The notes: generated by a model not told the origin, from the sequence alone. A stretch of 64,000 bases of DNA from Roridomyces roridus (GCA_029378245.1 JARKIF010000024.1:763408-827407), one strand, 5' to 3'; counted from the first letter of the stretch, positions 21,784 through 33,231 are shown. Program-made: numbers and translations.

Positions 21784-23251
21784 ATGCCTCGGGCTGCGAA
21801 TACGAGTACTGCAAAAGGAAAACGCCGTGAATTGAGTGGCCCGGCTAGAACTCGGCATAGAAAACGGCGTACACAGCAAAACGAAAACAACAACTCGGAT
21901 GGCAACAACCAAGACGATTCGCAGCAAGGCCAGCAGACCGGCGGCGGAGAGAATTCGGCTCCAGAGATTAGGGAGGGAATGACACAGGCAGAGCTGTATC
22001 TGGTGCGTCGTGGCTCTCTTTATTTTGAAGCCTGGCTAACGCGCTTTACAAGGCGGGTCGCCGTCTCCAGGCACTGGTCACCGAAGGACGCCAAAGTCAG
22101 CGGGAGCAGGACCGAGAGCCTCTCGCCGACGTCACGAATGAGGCTGACCAAGAAGATCCTGACGAGGCTGCCGCCGAAGATGCCAAGGCGCTCGCGGTCG
22201 TCGTGCACGCAGGAAAGAAATTGGTTTGCACTCGCCTGCTCTGGCTCCCCGTTGGCTACGAGGATGCGATATTCAACTCGAAAGAGGATCCCCAATACAA
22301 TCCTCTCCAGCGGTTTGGAGACCCCAAACCGACGAACCGCATTCAGGGTGCGTTCAGAGATGTGCTCGACGTCTTGCCAGTTGATTATCATGCTTCTGAG
22401 GACCTCAGTGATTGGGTCGGGACAACGGTGCGTAAGATAATCCTGCTTTATTCCGTGTTTCATGTTGTCAATTGCTTCAGATTGAGAAAGCCATGGCCGA
22501 CCAACGCTCTGCGACACGCAACCGTTTGCGTGGGCACCCCGGCCTCATCGGATGCTCGGACGCTGATTTCGCTACTCCCGCTAAACGCGACGAAAAGTTC
22601 TACACCCTCATTGGAGGACAGTACGACGACGAGGGTAATCGAACGCATTACAGTACTAGCGACGCCCCGGTTCTGTACTCAGATTATGATGAAGACGACG
22701 AGGGCATTGACGTCGACAAGATTTTCTTTGCTGACAAACTCCTCTGGGTTAGTTGAGTGTTTCCTTTCACTGTCTCGGATGTGCTCATCTTCTCCAGATT
22801 CACTCTGCAATCACCCTTGGCCCGGGCGTTACCAAGTTGATTCAGAACGGCCAACCCGTGCCGCCCGGAACCTCCAACGCAAAAATCTGGAAGCTTCGCA
22901 AGACCACGCCCGGCATGATTGCTGGAGCGGCTGTTTGGGTGCGTGTTCGTGTTGCGAATATAGTTTTCGGTCTCTAATCGGTGGCTCCAGCTTCGCTGGG
23001 TCTTGTCGCCGGACCAAGAGTTCACCGCTATTGGTGACCACACGAACATCAACTGGGAGGCGGACTTCGAGGCGTACCTCGAGTATCTCACCGAGGGGTT
23101 GGACGACGGGAACGACGCGATCGTTGCTCTATTCAAGAAATGGGATGAGCATTTCTATCCACTCTCCGAGGAGAGTACGGCGGAGGGTGAAATTCCCGAG
23201 GTGCAGGAGAGTCGCAACGCGTTGATGGAGGCACTCCGTCGGAGCAAGTAG
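21784..23251 (+). CDS. Agaricomycete multicopy hypothetical protein, divergent to the transposase
   Basis: Five exons, all phase 0, give 420 residues: 21784-22002, 22053-22427, 22481-22747, 22798-22938 and 22991-23251. The N-terminus is basic and Gln/Asn-rich, followed by an acidic segment. The conserved core is residues about 200-400 (RNRLRGHPGLIGCSDADFATPAKRD, KIFFADKLLWIHSAITLGP, KIWKLRKTTPGMIAGAAVWLRWVLSPD, INWEADFEAYLEYLTEGL). I recognise this as an expanded basidiomycete family of unknown function but cannot name it. Its start lies about 60 nt from the likely start of the transposase gene on the other strand, so the two may share a promoter or belong to one element. Confidence 0.7.
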
Positions 23252-23310
23252 CAGCCACAAAATTCTTCATGTATTGATAGCACTTAAACGTATTTGTATA
23301 TAGTATTCAG

Positions 23311-23748
23311 CTACAGGCTATTGCGTCCGAAGCGATGATCTAGTCGGCCTCGCCGGATTTGTACCGGCAGCACGGCGACAGTTGGGTCCGAGTCGTATAA
23401 CGAGTGCATGAGGCACTGCACTGGATCTGCGGCGGGGTATGTAGGAGGAGTGTGGGAGGCAGCAAGCGTGGATCGCGAGGAAGAAGGAGACTGGCGCGCT
23501 AAAGACACGGTGAGCCGGAGAACACGGAGAGAGGGCCCGCACGCACCGAGTACGCCCCGCAGCTCTTTCAGCTCCCCTTCAAGCCTTTCCACTTTCCTCT
23601 CCAACCGTTGGATTGGTTCCTCTCCGTGAGGTGCGTCCGCCGAGTTTGTCATGCAAGAGAGAGGCTCGCGCCCAGAGCTACGAGCTTGCCGCTGTGTCCC
23701 GGACTCACCGAGCGCCGGGGAAATGTCGTCGACGGTCTTTGGAGGCAT
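23311..23748 (-). CDS. Small coiled-coil protein (tentative)
   Basis: Open frame of 145 residues. A short heptad-rich helix (EEPIQRLERKVERLEGELKELRGVLG) occupies residues about 45-72, after a start MPPKTVDDISPALG. The C-terminal part has no clear features and may be an intron read through. Similar short coiled-coil starts occur in many Agaricomycete genes, including the DUF6697 gene at 27596. Confidence 0.4.
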   Translation of the reverse strand: MPPKTVDDISPALGESGTQRQARSSGREPLSCMTNSADAPHGEEPIQRLERKVERLEGELKELRGVLGACGPSLRVLRLTVSLARQSPSSSRSTLAASHTPPTYPAADPVQCLMHSLYDSDPTVAVLPVQIRRGRLDHRFGRNSL

Positions 23749-24570
23749 TTTGGTGGAGGAGAGATGTATTTGGGGTATGTCGAGTCATTGTGGAGCGAGG
23801 TGGAGTCGGTGTGCATAAAAGAGATGGTTGATCACCACCGCCACACTCGACCCCACTTCCCTCCCACCACCACCACCCACTTGCCACCCACCGCTTTCGA
23901 CCTCTCCCATGCTTGCTGGTCACCGTTGACGCCGTCGGCTGCATCCATCCGGGCTCACCAGCGAGACTCCAGCCGCACAGAGACATCGACAAGGTCTGTC
24001 CTCGCCGTCGTTCCCTCCCTCGCCGCCGCTGACCTTCCCCATAGAGCTGCATCATCTCAACACCCGAGGTATGCTTCACGCCCTCATCCTTTCACAATTG
24101 GCTCATTCCTGATTCCAGTGCTCGACCGAGGATGGCTCTGAGTTTGAATCGGTGCGTGGCTGTAGCTCGTGCGCCGTTGGTCCGGCTAATCTCTTCCTCC
24201 CAGCTCCACTTCCTCCTCACACACATGCCTTGCCTTGCCCACATTCGACTCCGTGTTTCTGGCCGAATCTCCGTCGATACATGCTCGCCGATGTATTCCA
24301 TAGTGGGAATTGACATATTTGTGGTTTCTGTCTTGTTGCGAGTGCGGGTGGGGCGGGGTGGTTTTTTTTTTTTTTTATTGCATCCAGCCATGTTGAGTAT
24401 ATACCGGTGTAAGAGGGTATTCAAGGTGTAAGACGGTACATGTAGCTATAAAGTTTATACCTCGACATATGTTCGTATGGGGGTTTGCATGGGATATACC
24501 TAGGGGGCTAACCTTATAGGCTTATACCCACATATCACGCCGTATACTCAAATTTGGATTTTTGCGACAT
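23749..24570. other. No convincing gene
   Basis: Compositionally skewed sequence with pyrimidine-rich and CCACC-rich tracts near 23860-23900 and a 17-nt T run near 24361. I see no conserved coding motif. A short 5' UTR for the gene on either side is possible. Confidence 0.4.
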
Positions 24571-24576
24571 GCTCAC

Positions 24577-24683
24577 CCAAACTTCCGAGTCTTTGTGACG
24601 GGCGTCTTTGTCTTGAAATTCTCATAGGTGGGATTGTCGCGCTCGCCGGTGTCACTTTCGTAGCCTGAGCGAGCCGCTGACAT
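24577..24683 (-). pseudogene. HTH-module family, copy 4, orphan first exon
   Basis: From the ATG at 24683 it encodes an intact first exon with ERDNPTYENFKTKTPVTKTRK and ends at a GTGAGC donor (24576). No HTH or helical modules follow downstream; the next 550 bases contain nothing of the family. The upstream conserved element is present. The exon is phase 2, as in the complete copies. Confidence 0.7.
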
Positions 24684-24696
24684 GGTGGTAAGAGAA

Positions 24697-24717
24697 GAAA
24701 AATTGCGATTTGTACAT
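24697..24717 (-). promoter_or_regulatory. Conserved 5' element (copy 4)
   Basis: The minus-strand sequence GTACAAATCGCAATTTTTCT lies immediately upstream of the orphan exon 1, matching the element of the other copies with small changes. Confidence 0.45.
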
Positions 24718-25284
24718 ACTTGTACGCCGGATCAAGGTATGGCGGCATGATCCGCTACTCGCGATTATTCAACGGTCAGTGGTCACCAATGTTGGATCCT
24801 TTCCCGCGACAGGTGGAGTTTCCTACTTATTCCTGATACCGTTAGGTACAGGTTTCTATAGGGCGCCCTAATTTTTGGTTTTTGCGGGCCATCACGTTTT
24901 TGTCATTGGTTTTTGCGTCAGCACTGATGGATCCAGCCAAATGCTCATTGAAGCCGAGATTTGCCGCGCCACCAACGCAATATGCATGACCTCACCCGCC
25001 GGGAGCAGTTATATCCGATAGATTTTTCAACATCTGTGCAAATGCCATGCACAGATGTCGGGTTCTTTGCCGAAAGAAATCCCAGGCCTGTCAAAGTGAC
25101 AAAGGGAGTGCCTTGCTCAGTCTCTTGCTTTTCGCCTCCGGAGCAACTCCCGAGTCCCAACCAGCACCACATAGCGCCACATCCATATTTGAAGGCCAGG
25201 TCCTAGTCAAGCACCAATGAAATTGATCAAACACTCCTGCAAGCTCTTGTAGTGCTCTCTCCAAGCTCTCTCCAGCTTCCAGGG

Positions 25285-25460
25285 AGCGAGGGAGTGCGGC
25301 GCGTAGCGGCGCACGGACGAGCGACGATGAATGATGATGTATTGCCCTCCTGTCCTCCTCTCTCTTCGGCTTTCAACTCACATTTTCTGACTCAACGCTT
25401 TCTTGGTGGGCAGGAGCAAGGGAGTGGAGCGCGAAGCGGCGCACGACCGAGCGATCATCG
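25285..25460. repeat. Direct repeat pair
   Basis: Two copies, about 25285-25325 and 25413-25460, share GCGARGGAGTG..GCGCG.AGCGGCGCACG.CCGAGCGA with few differences and about 90 bases between them. Confidence 0.6.
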
Positions 25461-25714
25461 TAACGTCATGTGGATGTCCACAGATCCTACATACGCACCG
25501 CCCTTCCTCATCCACAATTTAATGCTGTCGTTTTCGTTCTTTCCCTGAGCCTGAATCTGAGAACAAGAATTACTATTTGAAGGTCCTGATGGAACTTGTT
25601 ATGCCCGAGAAAATTGCAAGAAAACGTGCTAGATGTTCACGCATTGCCGCTTTCGGTAGCAGGCCCTGCCGCTTGCCGGCCCTACAGCTTTATTCGATCT
25701 GATTCTAGTGGCAA

Positions 25715-25803
25715 AGGAGGTTTGCGGGTGCGCTGAACACCACATATAGAGTTCCTCTTCCGAGGTGTGAGTGCGTTTGGCGGAGGTTCGATTCCTCCCG
25801 AGT
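25715..25803 (+). repeat. tRNA-like module (copy 3)
   Basis: It aligns with the module at 14825-14915 over most of its length (GCGGGTGCGCTGAACACC at the 5' side, GGAGGTTCGATTCCTCC at the 3' side). No canonical cloverleaf or intact D-arm is seen. Confidence 0.4.
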
Positions 25804-26136
25804 CCAGTGGAAATGGTCATGTTCTTTTTTGATACGCAAGTGCTATGCAGTAAAAGTTTACAATTACCATTTCCTGCCCCGGCGACGACGCTGACGGCCT
25901 CTTATGCCATACCGTATGTCCTTCACTGTGCCGCATTGCAAGTGAAAATCACCATGCCGTACGGTCATGTCCAGAAGTGAGGGCCTCCGTTCATTATCGC
26001 CCCAAGTCCCTCTTCGCTTTGAAACTCGGACCAAGAGTGGGTAAGGATTGGCACTGAGATACAAGAAATAAAAGGAGATCCGATGTAGACAGCATAAGAG
26101 CAATACGAAAGCAAACCACGAGCACCCAGAATTTCC

Positions 26137-27455
26137 TCACCCACTCCTCAAAGCCAACTCCAAGGCCAAAATTTCCAACTTGCACATCCCTCCAGCTTCC
26201 TCCTCTCGCTGCCGCAGCCCACGACCCAGCACCTCCCGAAGCTCCTCGGCCTTCCACTGGCGCATCGAACGCAGCGCATCCATATCGAATCCCTGGTCTT
26301 TGAGCAGCGCGCGATGGACCGTGAGGTCGAATCCGACAACGTCGCGGAGGAAGGCCGAGAGAGTGGTTGGGTTGGAAGTAGATTTCACGATCGGCAGGGA
26401 AGACGGTCCCTGTATCTCGATTAGCTAAGGACGAGCCAAAAGCGAAACACTCACCGATTTGCTTCGGAGCTTCCGAATCTCAAGCTCAAGAGTCAGCGCT
26501 TGGAATGTCGTCAACGTCTTCCGTTCGTCCTCGTCATCGGCATCACACAGGCACCGCTTCACCGCTTCCTTGATCATGCCGTCCGTCCAGGTCTCACCCA
26601 TGATGTGGATTCGCTTCAGCGTGAAGTTTCGTGCCGACATGAGAGAGTAGTACGCCGACAGGTCGACCTTGTTGACGCTTTTGAGGAAGGTGGAGAGAGT
26701 TGTTGGACTCGAAGCGGGGGCATGTGTTTTGGCAGGTGAGTGGGGCTTGGTTCGAGTTGCCGTGGGCGACCGCGGGGGCTATGGCAGAGAATGTAATTGC
26801 GAATCAAGAAATGTACATTTGACTTACCGGAGAGAAGAAATGACGTGGCTTTTTGGCCGGACGCGCAGCAGGAACGGACACTAGCAGCTACTCGGCAGTA
26901 AGCAGCGAGCAGGAAAGACGGGGTGACACACACGTACACTCGATTCATGTTCCTGGCCCTTCCTCTTCTGCAGCACCCGGGAGCTCGCGATATACTCGTC
27001 GTCCGAAGAATCCTCCTCCTCGTCGTCCGTCGTTACTCGTTTAGTTAGATGTCTTTGACTGGGAGCAGTAGCACCTGGGGGGAAGTGCTTGGAGAAATCG
27101 GGGTCTTTGAGGTGAGCGTAGTCCTCCCCTACGACGTCCCGGGGGGAGTACCCATTATCGATTGCCCTCCTGATGGAGCACTGCGAGACACCAAAGATGC
27201 GAGCGATACGACGGGTGGACCAGTTGCCATGTGCATATACGGTGCGGCAAATTGCGCGGCCTTCTCGATTCAACACTCGATTCCGGTGGCTCAAACGACG
27301 GTCTTTGATTCGCAGAAAGATACTCATCCGAGTTCCAGGACTCACCTGGCAATCTTCCGGGTCTTGGTAACGGGTGTATTTGTCCTGAAATTATCGTATG
27401 TAGGGTTGTCGCGTTCGCCTGTGTCACTCTCCCAGCCTGAGCGAGCCGCTGGCAT
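26137..27455 (-). CDS. HTH plus tandem helical-module family protein, copy 3 (intact)
   Basis: Exon 1 (27455-27346) encodes the start and GERDNPTYDNFRTNTPVTK; a 56 nt intron follows. The HTH exon holds NREGRAICRTVYAHGNWSTR, IARIFGVSQCSIRRAIDNGY and HLKDPDFSKHFPPGA, then an Asp/Glu-rich and Lys-rich linker. Next come ARPAKKPRHFFSP, the first helical module (SPTTLSTFLKSVNKVDLSAY...IHIMGETWTDGMIKEAV...ADDEDERK) and the second module (NPTTLSAFLRDVVGFDLTVH...MRQWKAEELREVLGRGL...LEILALELAL) to the stop at 26137. All frames are open at the predicted junctions. Likely nuclear (basic linker); function unknown. Confidence 0.6.
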
Positions 27456-27471
27456 AGTGGTAAGAGACAAA

Positions 27472-27492
27472 AAAAATTGCGGTTTGTATATG
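27472..27492 (-). promoter_or_regulatory. Conserved 5' element (copy 3)
   Basis: The minus-strand sequence ATACAAACCGCAATTTTTTT lies a short distance upstream of the ATG at 27455, matching the element of copies 1, 4, 5 and 6. Confidence 0.45.
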
Positions 27493-27595
27493 CTTGTGTG
27501 CGCCGGATCTCGGCATGTATGCGTTGAGTTTCAAATGCCTATCCTGATGGAGCAACTTGAATCACGGGGTGATCTTGTCTTCTCCCCCCACCATC

Positions 27596-29692
27596 ATGGA
27601 CGATTTCAAGCAACTCCGACTGGATAACCAGCGCCTCAAAGACGCCGTCGAGCGCATGCGGCGCGAGCGCGACGATGCCGAAGCCCAACTGGCTGCGTCC
27701 CGACTCAGAATCACGGAACTCGAATCCCAGGTCCGAAGGCAGGCGATCAGGATATCGGATTTGACGGACGAGGGGCAGGAGTGCGTGGCGGAGAGCAAAG
27801 TGAGCTTGCGTGAGCGTCTTGCGTGCTGTGTGCTTAGCTTCACCATTACCCATCTAGCCAGCAACGACGTCGATGTCGATATCGGATGTCATCGAGATTT
27901 CGGACGATGACGGCGGTCAAGTCCCATTGAGGACTGAGGGCATGAAATCGGAACTTAAAGCTGAACTGTCGGCTGTGCCAGTCGTGTGTGCTGTCTGGAT
28001 ATCTCATGCTGCTCGTCTCATCGTTTAGAAGCTATCCACCGTCGCGCCCACATCCCCTGAAGCACTTCCACCCGGCAGATTAAACCGGCGACGGTCTGAA
28101 TCTTCTCCAATCGAGAGGGCGTCCTCGTCAACATTTGTGCGCCCGTTCGCTTTCCCTTCGCCTTGGGGCTCATGACTTCGATCTTTCAGATCGACCATTC
28201 CCTCATCCTGGAACGCAGTGATGTAGTAACGGCTGCCTCCTCGCCCGCACACGTACGTGGCTCACTGAATATCTCATGCTGCGCGTCTCACCGTGATGAC
28301 ACCGTCCAGAAGATGCGACCCTCAGTGGCATCTACCGCAAGCCCTCAGCCCCTTCCTCCCGGCCGGTTCAAGAGGAAACGGTCTGAATCTCCTCTCATCG
28401 AGAGGGCATCTTTGCCGCAATTGGTGCGTTTGCTTTCATAACCATCGCTTTGCCTCATGGCCACTTCAGGTCAACCGTTCTCCCAGCTTCAATCCAAGGT
28501 CGTCGTCCCAGCGCGCCGGCCTGTCGTCTACCGGTGATCCCTTGACTTCTTATGCACCGAAGCCACCCGCCAAGCGCCCGAGGAGATCTCAACCGCCCGA
28601 GGCATGTACTTCTTATCGCTGCTATTATATCGCTCATCCCATCGGCAGGCCAAAGTCAAGGTGAAGAAAATTGAAGAACCACTTATCCCGCAAGACGCCG
28701 CCGCCGAGTACCTCCGCTCAACGCCCGACTTGATCGTCTCCCCTCCCGCACTCGACGATCTCTACGTCCCTCGCAAATTTCTCGGCGAAAAATACGGCGG
28801 CAGCACATACCAATTCTTCCAGAACTTCAAGACGGAGAACCAAGGTCGCGTCGGCGTGTTTCCACAGCCCGAATTGAACCCCCTGCTCCCGACGTCTCCC
28901 GGTAAGGCGGGTTTGATCTTTTCGAGCCGGCGGAAACTCGTCGAGGAAGGCCCGTGGGCCTTGTTCTGTCGAAGTGTGTCCTCGAAGAAGGTGGTGTGGC
29001 GGTATATCGGAGAGTACGAGGCGGAGGTGTGTGGGCAGTTTCAGCAGCAGAATTCCGTGGTATGTCATTTAGCTTCATCGTTTTTCGTGTTTCTCAAGAT
29101 GTTCGGCAGGTCAAGCAACACTGGGCCGAGCATATTCGCAAGGCGAAGCAGCACGAGGTTTACATCAAAATGCGTGCTCGCATCGCCTTGCGCAAGGCCG
29201 GTAGGGATCCGACAGACGACGGCGCTGTGGCGCAGGAGGTAAAGCATCCCAGTCTATCCGTGACCAAGGACGACATTCTCGAGGCGCTCGAGAGCGGGGA
29301 AGAGGTGCGTGCTTGTCCAATAGCATTTCGTGTTCCTGAATTCGTTGCAGGGTGTCAACATCATCAGACTCAAATGTGTTTCCTATGACCGAGAGTTTGC
29401 GGTTAGGATGGAGCGCGACTTCGATGGGTGGATTTCACAGCCGAAGGAGAATAAGGACAAGGGAAAGAAGAAGGAGAGGAACGTGTCCAAGGCGAAGATC
29501 TCTCGTCCTAGACGAGTCGCGACACCGGTGGAAGATTCCGATTCGGAGGATGGCGCTCACGTTGAATCCGAGGACGAGGACGAGGAACGGGACGGATGTG
29601 ACCTTGAGTCGGAGGACGAAATGTACGTGGCCCCTGGATTGAAACTCGGCGATGATGACAGTCTGTCGGATCTGACGGAACTCGAGGAATAA
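27596..29692 (+). CDS. DUF6697-type protein with coiled-coil start
   Basis: About nine exons. Exon 1 from 27596 encodes a coiled coil (LRLDNQRLKDAVERMRRERDD...). A short acidic exon (VIEISDDDGG) and two similar exons of basic Ser-rich sequence follow (28029-28136 and 28310-28423), with another short exon between them. The conserved domain starts near 28650 and contains LYVPRKFLGEKYGGSTYQ, NPLLPTSPGKAGLIFSSR, GPWALFCRS, VWRYIGEYEAEVCGQF, QHWAEHIRKAKQHEVYIKMR and IIRLKCVSYDREFAVRM; I recognise this as DUF6697, a basidiomycete domain of unknown function. The C-terminal tail is Lys-rich and then very acidic. An intron starting at about 28603 appears to use a GC donor. No breaks are seen. Confidence 0.7.
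28029..28423 (+). repeat. Tandem exon duplication within the DUF6697 gene
   Basis: Exons 28029-28136 and 28310-28423 encode related peptides (LPPGRLNRRRSESSPIERAS and LPPGRFKRKRSESPLIERAS), both phase 0. The preceding introns share ATATCTCATGCTGC and GTCTCA. The unit was therefore duplicated with its intron. Confidence 0.8.
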
Positions 29693-30349
29693 TTTATCGT
29701 TGGTTCGGAATATATCGGCTATTTCTTGCTGTACACTGACAATTGTGTCTAGATTCTCTGAAAATTGATCGCATTAGTCGTAGTAAGGTACGGAGCCAAA
29801 ACGTTACTCCTCATTCCTTGAGTTGACATTTCATCTAGAAGCTCGACGACCCTGTTCTTTTTAGTTGGGAATACAACATTTTTCCTTGAATGCATTTCGG
29901 CTCGCCATACGATGGCTGACCGGCTCATCGCAAGCCCGGGACAGGTACAAGGTCGCATTACTGAGTATACTTGGACGATCAACGAGGATTTGCTTACGCG
30001 CGCTGTTAGTTTCTGTCCTGTTGCCACGGGCAAAGGATTTCTGAGTGTCAAATTTGGCCCTTATGAAGCGGTTATCCGAGGCATTCTTCAGCGTAACAAA
30101 AGGTTGTTCAAAGGAAAAGATTGTCAGCCAGTTACCCACTCTCCTTCCTTCACGAGCAAGCCGATTGCACACCCACCCATTGCAATCCAAGCGAAAAACC
30201 ACCGAAAAACCTTCATTACTCACAGACTACAAGCTACATGCTTTGAAACTATTGCGTACGTTCCAGAGCGTCAATCTGACTCTGAATTGTTGCCAAACCT
30301 GAGCCCATTGATCATCATTCTGTGGGTACACAGGTTTGTACTGTCTCTG

Positions 30350-33231
30350 CTAAATCCTGCAGAAGGGTTTCAAGTGTTTCCGTTCTTCAGGATCTGTTCT
30401 TTGTTGGCTCAGTAATGGTATGGACTTGGACTTCTCTGCAGCAGTCAAAATCATGGCTCCTAGGGAAGAGTTCAATCCTGTCATTTCATCTGCTGGAACT
30501 GCAACTGACTTCCAGTCTTCCCGTTGTGTTTTCATCGCTGCCCAAAGAGTTGATTTGACCAGCGGGCCCAAAGCATCAAGATGCTGTTCCCCGGTGAAGG
30601 CAAAGGAGTCCCAGATTGAACACAACAATGTAGACACAAGGACTCTTGGTGTCTGCCAATTGCTCTCAACTTCTCTGTTCTTGATGTACCATACATCCCA
30701 GATGGTTGAAGTAAATTGTTTAAACTCCCTTGAAGAGAAAGGATTGCCGGATAATGGTTTCCATAGACTCAACCATGTGAATATCTCTGAACAGATGTAA
30801 GGATGCCAACTTTTTGTATCCGCAAGATTCCGGCCAATAGTATAATATTCACCTCGGACGTCGGACCATCCAGTTGCAATTTCCCCAACCACATGCCAGA
30901 TATTCGAGTTCTGTGCTGTGGACTGCACATCCTCATCATGGAACCATACTTGCTTGCTCGCATGAGCCAGGAAGGATTGAATTAGGTGGGAGTCCCAAAA
31001 GCTGGATGGCTCACAGAGTGAGAAATGTTGCAGAAGCAGTTTCAATATTTCAAAGGGAGGTGTATTATGTAGACCAGCTCTACACTGGACCAGTGCTCTT
31101 GTAAGTTTGAGCGCAGTTGATTTAGAGTCCAACACAACATGGCCTGCCTCCAACATTTGCTTCTGCTCAGATTGCAGAGCATGAGCCATGGCCAGATATA
31201 TCCAGTCAACATGTTCTCTGGACAGCAAGGCATTTTTTAATTGCCAAGTCTCCAACTAATCATCTATGACTTCAAATATTCCACATATGACATTCATTGA
31301 ATCTGCCACAATTGGTTCATGGGAAGCAAGTGTTCGGCACATTTCAAAGACCCAGGTGAGCTCCATATGATATCTGATTGGAATGACTGGTGCTGGCTGA
31401 GCCTGCTGTAACACCTGCAGGATCTTTTTGAGAATTGAAGGAACATTTTCAACCAATATATTGTGGTTTCCTGTGTGTGTGTTCAAATTCTTGAGGATTT
31501 GAAAAAACAAGAGGTCTTCCAATCCGCTAGAGAAAAATGAGATCTGATCCTGAGTGTGTAATTGAATCAACACCTACTTCTTGTGCACATGAACCATGTG
31601 CTCTGGTGTTGAATAGTTGTCCAATAGGAATGAGTTGACACAAAACAAGAAATTTGCAATCAGGGAACTATCAATACTGGTCCCAATTCTCTCCAGGAAT
31701 TCATTCAACATGTAACTCTGTAATGGCAAGGACGGAACCACATGGAATATCCAACCAGCAGCTTGCCTATCAGAAGTGAACATCAAATTGAATGGAGGGA
31801 GGTCCTGTGTGCTACTAGAGCCAGCCATAATTGTGAGGACATTCTGTATCTCTGGAGTTTCAAATGTATTGGCTGGCTCCCAAAGTTTAACCTTAAGTTC
31901 ATCCCAGCCCTCTCTTTTCTCTACTGTGGGGTCAATGATACGTAGAGTGCAGTATGCTCGGCCAAAATTGGTGGCCAAGGGTGACATTATACCCTGAATT
32001 CCATAGACTGTGGTGATCCTCCAAGATGTTTTATAAGAAACACACTGTAGAAACTGGTCGCGTAATCGAGCCATCAGTGATGAGAGATTTCCCAGATGAG
32101 ATGGCCACTGGATATCAACAACAATTTCGGCACAGACAGAGAGAATCCCGGGGTCTGTTGATGTTTCAATCATCCACGAAACTGCTTCAACCTCTGGGGA
32201 TTGCACCAGCGATTTTTCCCATGGAAGGACACGGTATTTTGCAAGTTGAGATCCTGGAAAAGTGGTGAAGGAGACACCAGATGTGGGGAGAAGAGATTGT
32301 GCTGATGATGGTGGGTGAATATGGGTCCAAGCATTCTTCAATCTCAAAGTTTGTACATGGATGAAGGACCCAATTGCTCCCAATATGCTATTCCAAATTC
32401 CCTGATAGGTCTGGAGCCGAGCTGCTTTGTCCAGAATATCAGCAATGGCTATCCACAATTGCTTCAAAGGATAAGCAAGAGGGCTTTGGAATGGAGAGTC
32501 TGCAAAGGCCACCGCAGATATGAGAAAGCCACAGTAAGAGATGAACCCAGTTGCTGTGAAGATCATAGCAATGACTGCCAATGCATGGTGAATGGTCCAT
32601 AGATAGACCGAGAGAGCCACAGCAAATATGAGCAGCGCAAATTGCAGCATCAAGGGAAACAGCTGCATGATGGCATCAAATTTCCACCGGCGCAGCCCAT
32701 CAAATTTTCGTTGTGTCTCCAGCCCACGTTCTGCAATGGTTCCTTGGCTTTTGCCAGCCAAAGAATAGTACATCAACCATTGTTTCCCCAGAACAGCCAG
32801 CAAGGCAGCAAGGAGAGTAGCACCAAGGCTGATATACAGTAGGCTTTGTGCCACTAGCACCAGGGTCAGCGGATTTGGTCCTTGAACTTGAGGTTGAACT
32901 TGGATGATGAATGCTGAGCTGACAGCAGAGAATAAACCTGCCTGTTGAATAAATCAGAGTCAATCTTTGACAGACATTCAATGAGACACACAAAAATCAA
33001 GGTTGTATCCAAATCTGTGCCATATTTTTGTTGATACTCCCGGTCATATTCATCTGAGACTGCTTTGTATGCATTCCAGAACTTGGTCTTCTTGTCGACC
33101 ACAGGTTTCTTTGGTGTGAGGTCCTCAACCAATCTGGGGGCATCAATAAAAACAATGATGGCAGATGGAATAAATACCTTCTCATCTGATCCTGATTGTC
33201 TTGCACCACAGTTTTCAAACAGTTCTGACAC
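30350..33231 (-). pseudogene. DUF6535 membrane protein gene with two in-frame TAG codons
   Basis: DUF6535 proteins are Agaricomycete-specific multi-pass membrane proteins of unknown function. The N-terminal exon (33231-32992) carries FWNAYKAVSDEYDREYQQKYG; a GTGTGT intron joins it to AGLFSAVSSAFIIQVQPQ at 32941. Three hydrophobic helices follow (LLYISLGATLLAALLAVLGK, LFPLMLQFALLIFAVALSVY, FTATGFISYCGFLISAVAFA) with the family motif GLRRWKFDAIMQLFPLMLQF. The same frame continues to 30350 but is interrupted by TAG at 31576-31574 and TAG at 31258-31256. Sequence after each stop looks like the continuation of the same protein (about 900 residues in total). Unrecognised introns could remove the stops, but none with good signals is obvious. 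The island is visibly AT-rich compared with neighbours. Confidence 0.7.

Larger units (their letters stand above)
24718..26136. other. Intergenic stretch with short repeats
   Basis: No supportable gene. Contents noticed: a pair of direct repeats at about 25285-25325 and 25413-25460 and a tRNA-like module at 25715-25803. A small frame at 24961-25206 lacks recognisable motifs. Confidence 0.4.

Noticed and set aside
24132..24431. 99-codon frame before the orphan exon
   Set aside because: Ends through a poly-T tract translated as Phe run; no motif.
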